Part shown: positions 4,164 to 5,047 of the stretch, one piece after another
How positions within the stretch are numbered: the stretch's first letter is position 1
Layout: the number at the start of each line of letters is the position of its first letter
DNA from: Bacteroidota bacterium
GTDB taxonomy: Bacteria; Zhuqueibacterota; JdFR-76; DREG01
Direction of reading: 5' to 3'
Assembly (NCBI GenBank): GCA_030624545.1
Contig: JAUXJX010000192.1
Span: forward strand, 1 to 5,047
Length of the DNA stretch: 5,047 nt
The notes under the pieces: generated by a model
The model's input: the letters and a program-made list of their open reading frames with translations, nothing else
Databases searched by the model: none
Told to the model about the DNA's origin: nothing
Translations under genes and position numbers: made by a program

Positions 4164-5047
4164 ATGGCCGAAAAACCTGAAGCCCAGGAAACGCCGGAAT
4201 CTACGGAAGAAGTAACAGAAACTATCGATGGCAAACCTTTCATCGAAATGCTGGAAGATGCTGAGGAAACGCCGCCAGGTACGGAAACACCGCCAGAAGG
4301 AGAACCTACACCCGAAGGCGAGGTAACACCGGAACCGACACTCGCGCCCGCAGAAGAGCCAAAAGCGGAAACTCAGGGCGGGGATTACGAGAAACTTAAA
4401 GCAGAAAATGATGTGCTTCAGTCGGAATTGGCGAGCAACAAATTAATAGCAGATATAGTTTTTTCAAGAAAAGATTTAAGTGATGCAGTAATAGAAGCCG
4501 CAACCCAAACACCGGGAACGGCACAGACGCCGCAAAAAGCGGAAACACCGGCAATCGAGATTCCCAAAGCACCGGAATATGTGAATCTTGATGAGATCAA
4601 TGATCCCGAATCAGGATCTGTCAAATGGCTGCAAAGTTTTGCAACCAGCATACGGGAACAATCCCGAAAAGAAACAATGGCAGAAGTAGATCAGCGGGTC
4701 GAGCAACGATTCCAAGAAGAAAGGAATACGAATGCACGACAGCGAGCGGTAGAAAAGAGCTTCACGGATGCCCAGCTAAGAAACGAGGCTACCGATGAAG
4801 ACATGGTTGAGTTCCAAGACTGGGTACAAGATCCTGGCGTAACCCAAGACGAACGGCTCGACATGGCTTTTAAAGCCTGGGAAGCCTGGAAGAAGGCTGG
4901 TAATGGTGAGATTACACCACAGCCATCTCCATCCCCTCCTCCACCGCCAGCTCCACCACAGCAAAGAGAGGCCCCGCGTGGATTGCCTCTGATTACTCAA
5001 ATTGGTGGCACCGCTGATGAGGAACTAACAGACGAAAACACTGCCCA
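4164..5047 (+). CDS. Probable head scaffolding protein, 3' end outside the window
   Basis: An open frame of 294 codons runs to the window edge without a stop. ATG 4164 has a strong SD (GAAGGAAA, 4151-4158; GGA 7 nt away) lying within the last codons of the portal gene. The gene directly after the portal in P22-like and many other phages is the scaffold, which assembles inside the procapsid and then leaves or is cleaved. The composition fits: residues 1-72 are very acidic and rich in Glu, Thr and Pro with repeated ETP/TPEGE units; about 74-92 (DYEKLKAENDVLQSELASN) is a short coiled coil; about 156-200 (WLQSFATSIREQSRKETMAEVDQRVEQRFQEERN) is a long charged helix; about 250-265 is a proline run (PSPSPPPPPAPP). 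No membrane segment or signal peptide is visible. I see no specific signature of one scaffold family, so the assignment rests on position and composition. A capsid protease fusion or a minor head protein is an alternative. Confidence 0.7.
   Translation, partial: MAEKPEAQETPESTEEVTETIDGKPFIEMLEDAEETPPGTETPPEGEPTPEGEVTPEPTLAPAEEPKAETQGGDYEKLKAENDVLQSELASNKLIADIVFSRKDLSDAVIEAATQTPGTAQTPQKAETPAIEIPKAPEYVNLDEINDPESGSVKWLQSFATSIREQSRKETMAEVDQRVEQRFQEERNTNARQRAVEKSFTDAQLRNEATDEDMVEFQDWVQDPGVTQDERLDMAFKAWEAWKKAGNGEITPQPSPSPPPPPAPPQQREAPRGLPLITQIGGTADEELTDENTA

Noticed and set aside
1..5047. CRISPR array, transposase, toxin-antitoxin pair or rho-independent terminator
   Set aside because: I saw no spaced repeat array, no transposase motif, no typical toxin-antitoxin pair and no GC hairpin followed by a T run.

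Overview
The window is a piece of a tailed double-stranded DNA phage (Caudoviricetes) or prophage, read entirely on the + strand. The evidence is the order of head genes: the 3' end of a large terminase (TerL), a P22-type portal protein, then an acidic, proline-rich protein in the scaffold position, cut by the window end. The P22-like portal suggests a podovirus-type head. The host cannot be named. Clear Shine-Dalgarno (SD) sequences (GGAG, AAGGA) and GTG starts point to a bacterial host, and base composition is moderate.

Region 1 (1-376) is the C-terminal part of TerL. Its frame is open through the left edge, and it carries the terminase-type motif HEDVLDAFQMA and an SWIVA terminus. Region 2 (376-1393) is a tight operon of four small phage genes with overlaps or 1-nt gaps: an unknown 75-aa protein, a 68-aa Cys/His zinc-ribbon-like protein, a 113-aa protein with a possible DUF2292-like N-terminus, and a 72-aa conserved-type protein. 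A 15-bp direct repeat flanks the zinc-ribbon gene, as if it had been inserted as a 225-bp cassette.

Region 3 (1394-1615) has no protein gene I accept. It holds a weak sigma70-like promoter, a 75-nt element closed by an 8-bp perfect inverted repeat, and a 72-nt tRNA-like cloverleaf with anticodon CAT and two hallmarks of initiator tRNA. Region 4 (1616-1995) has two small overlapping ORFs of unknown function.

Region 5 (1996-4161) is the portal gene. Its strong SD serves an ATG that opens a five-codon ORF (MYNTS), whose TAA directly precedes, in frame, the GTG of the portal ORF. The portal is therefore made by reinitiation, from a different start or transcript, or was extended before a nonsense change. 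Region 6 (4164-5047) is the probable scaffold gene.

TerL packages DNA through the portal ring and the scaffold directs procapsid assembly around it, so these three form the packaging and head module. The roughly 1.7 kb between TerL and portal looks like an accessory insertion site. I see no complete new defence or mobile system; the least ordinary items are the portal leader ORF, the initiator-like tRNA with its upstream structure, and the repeat-flanked cassette.
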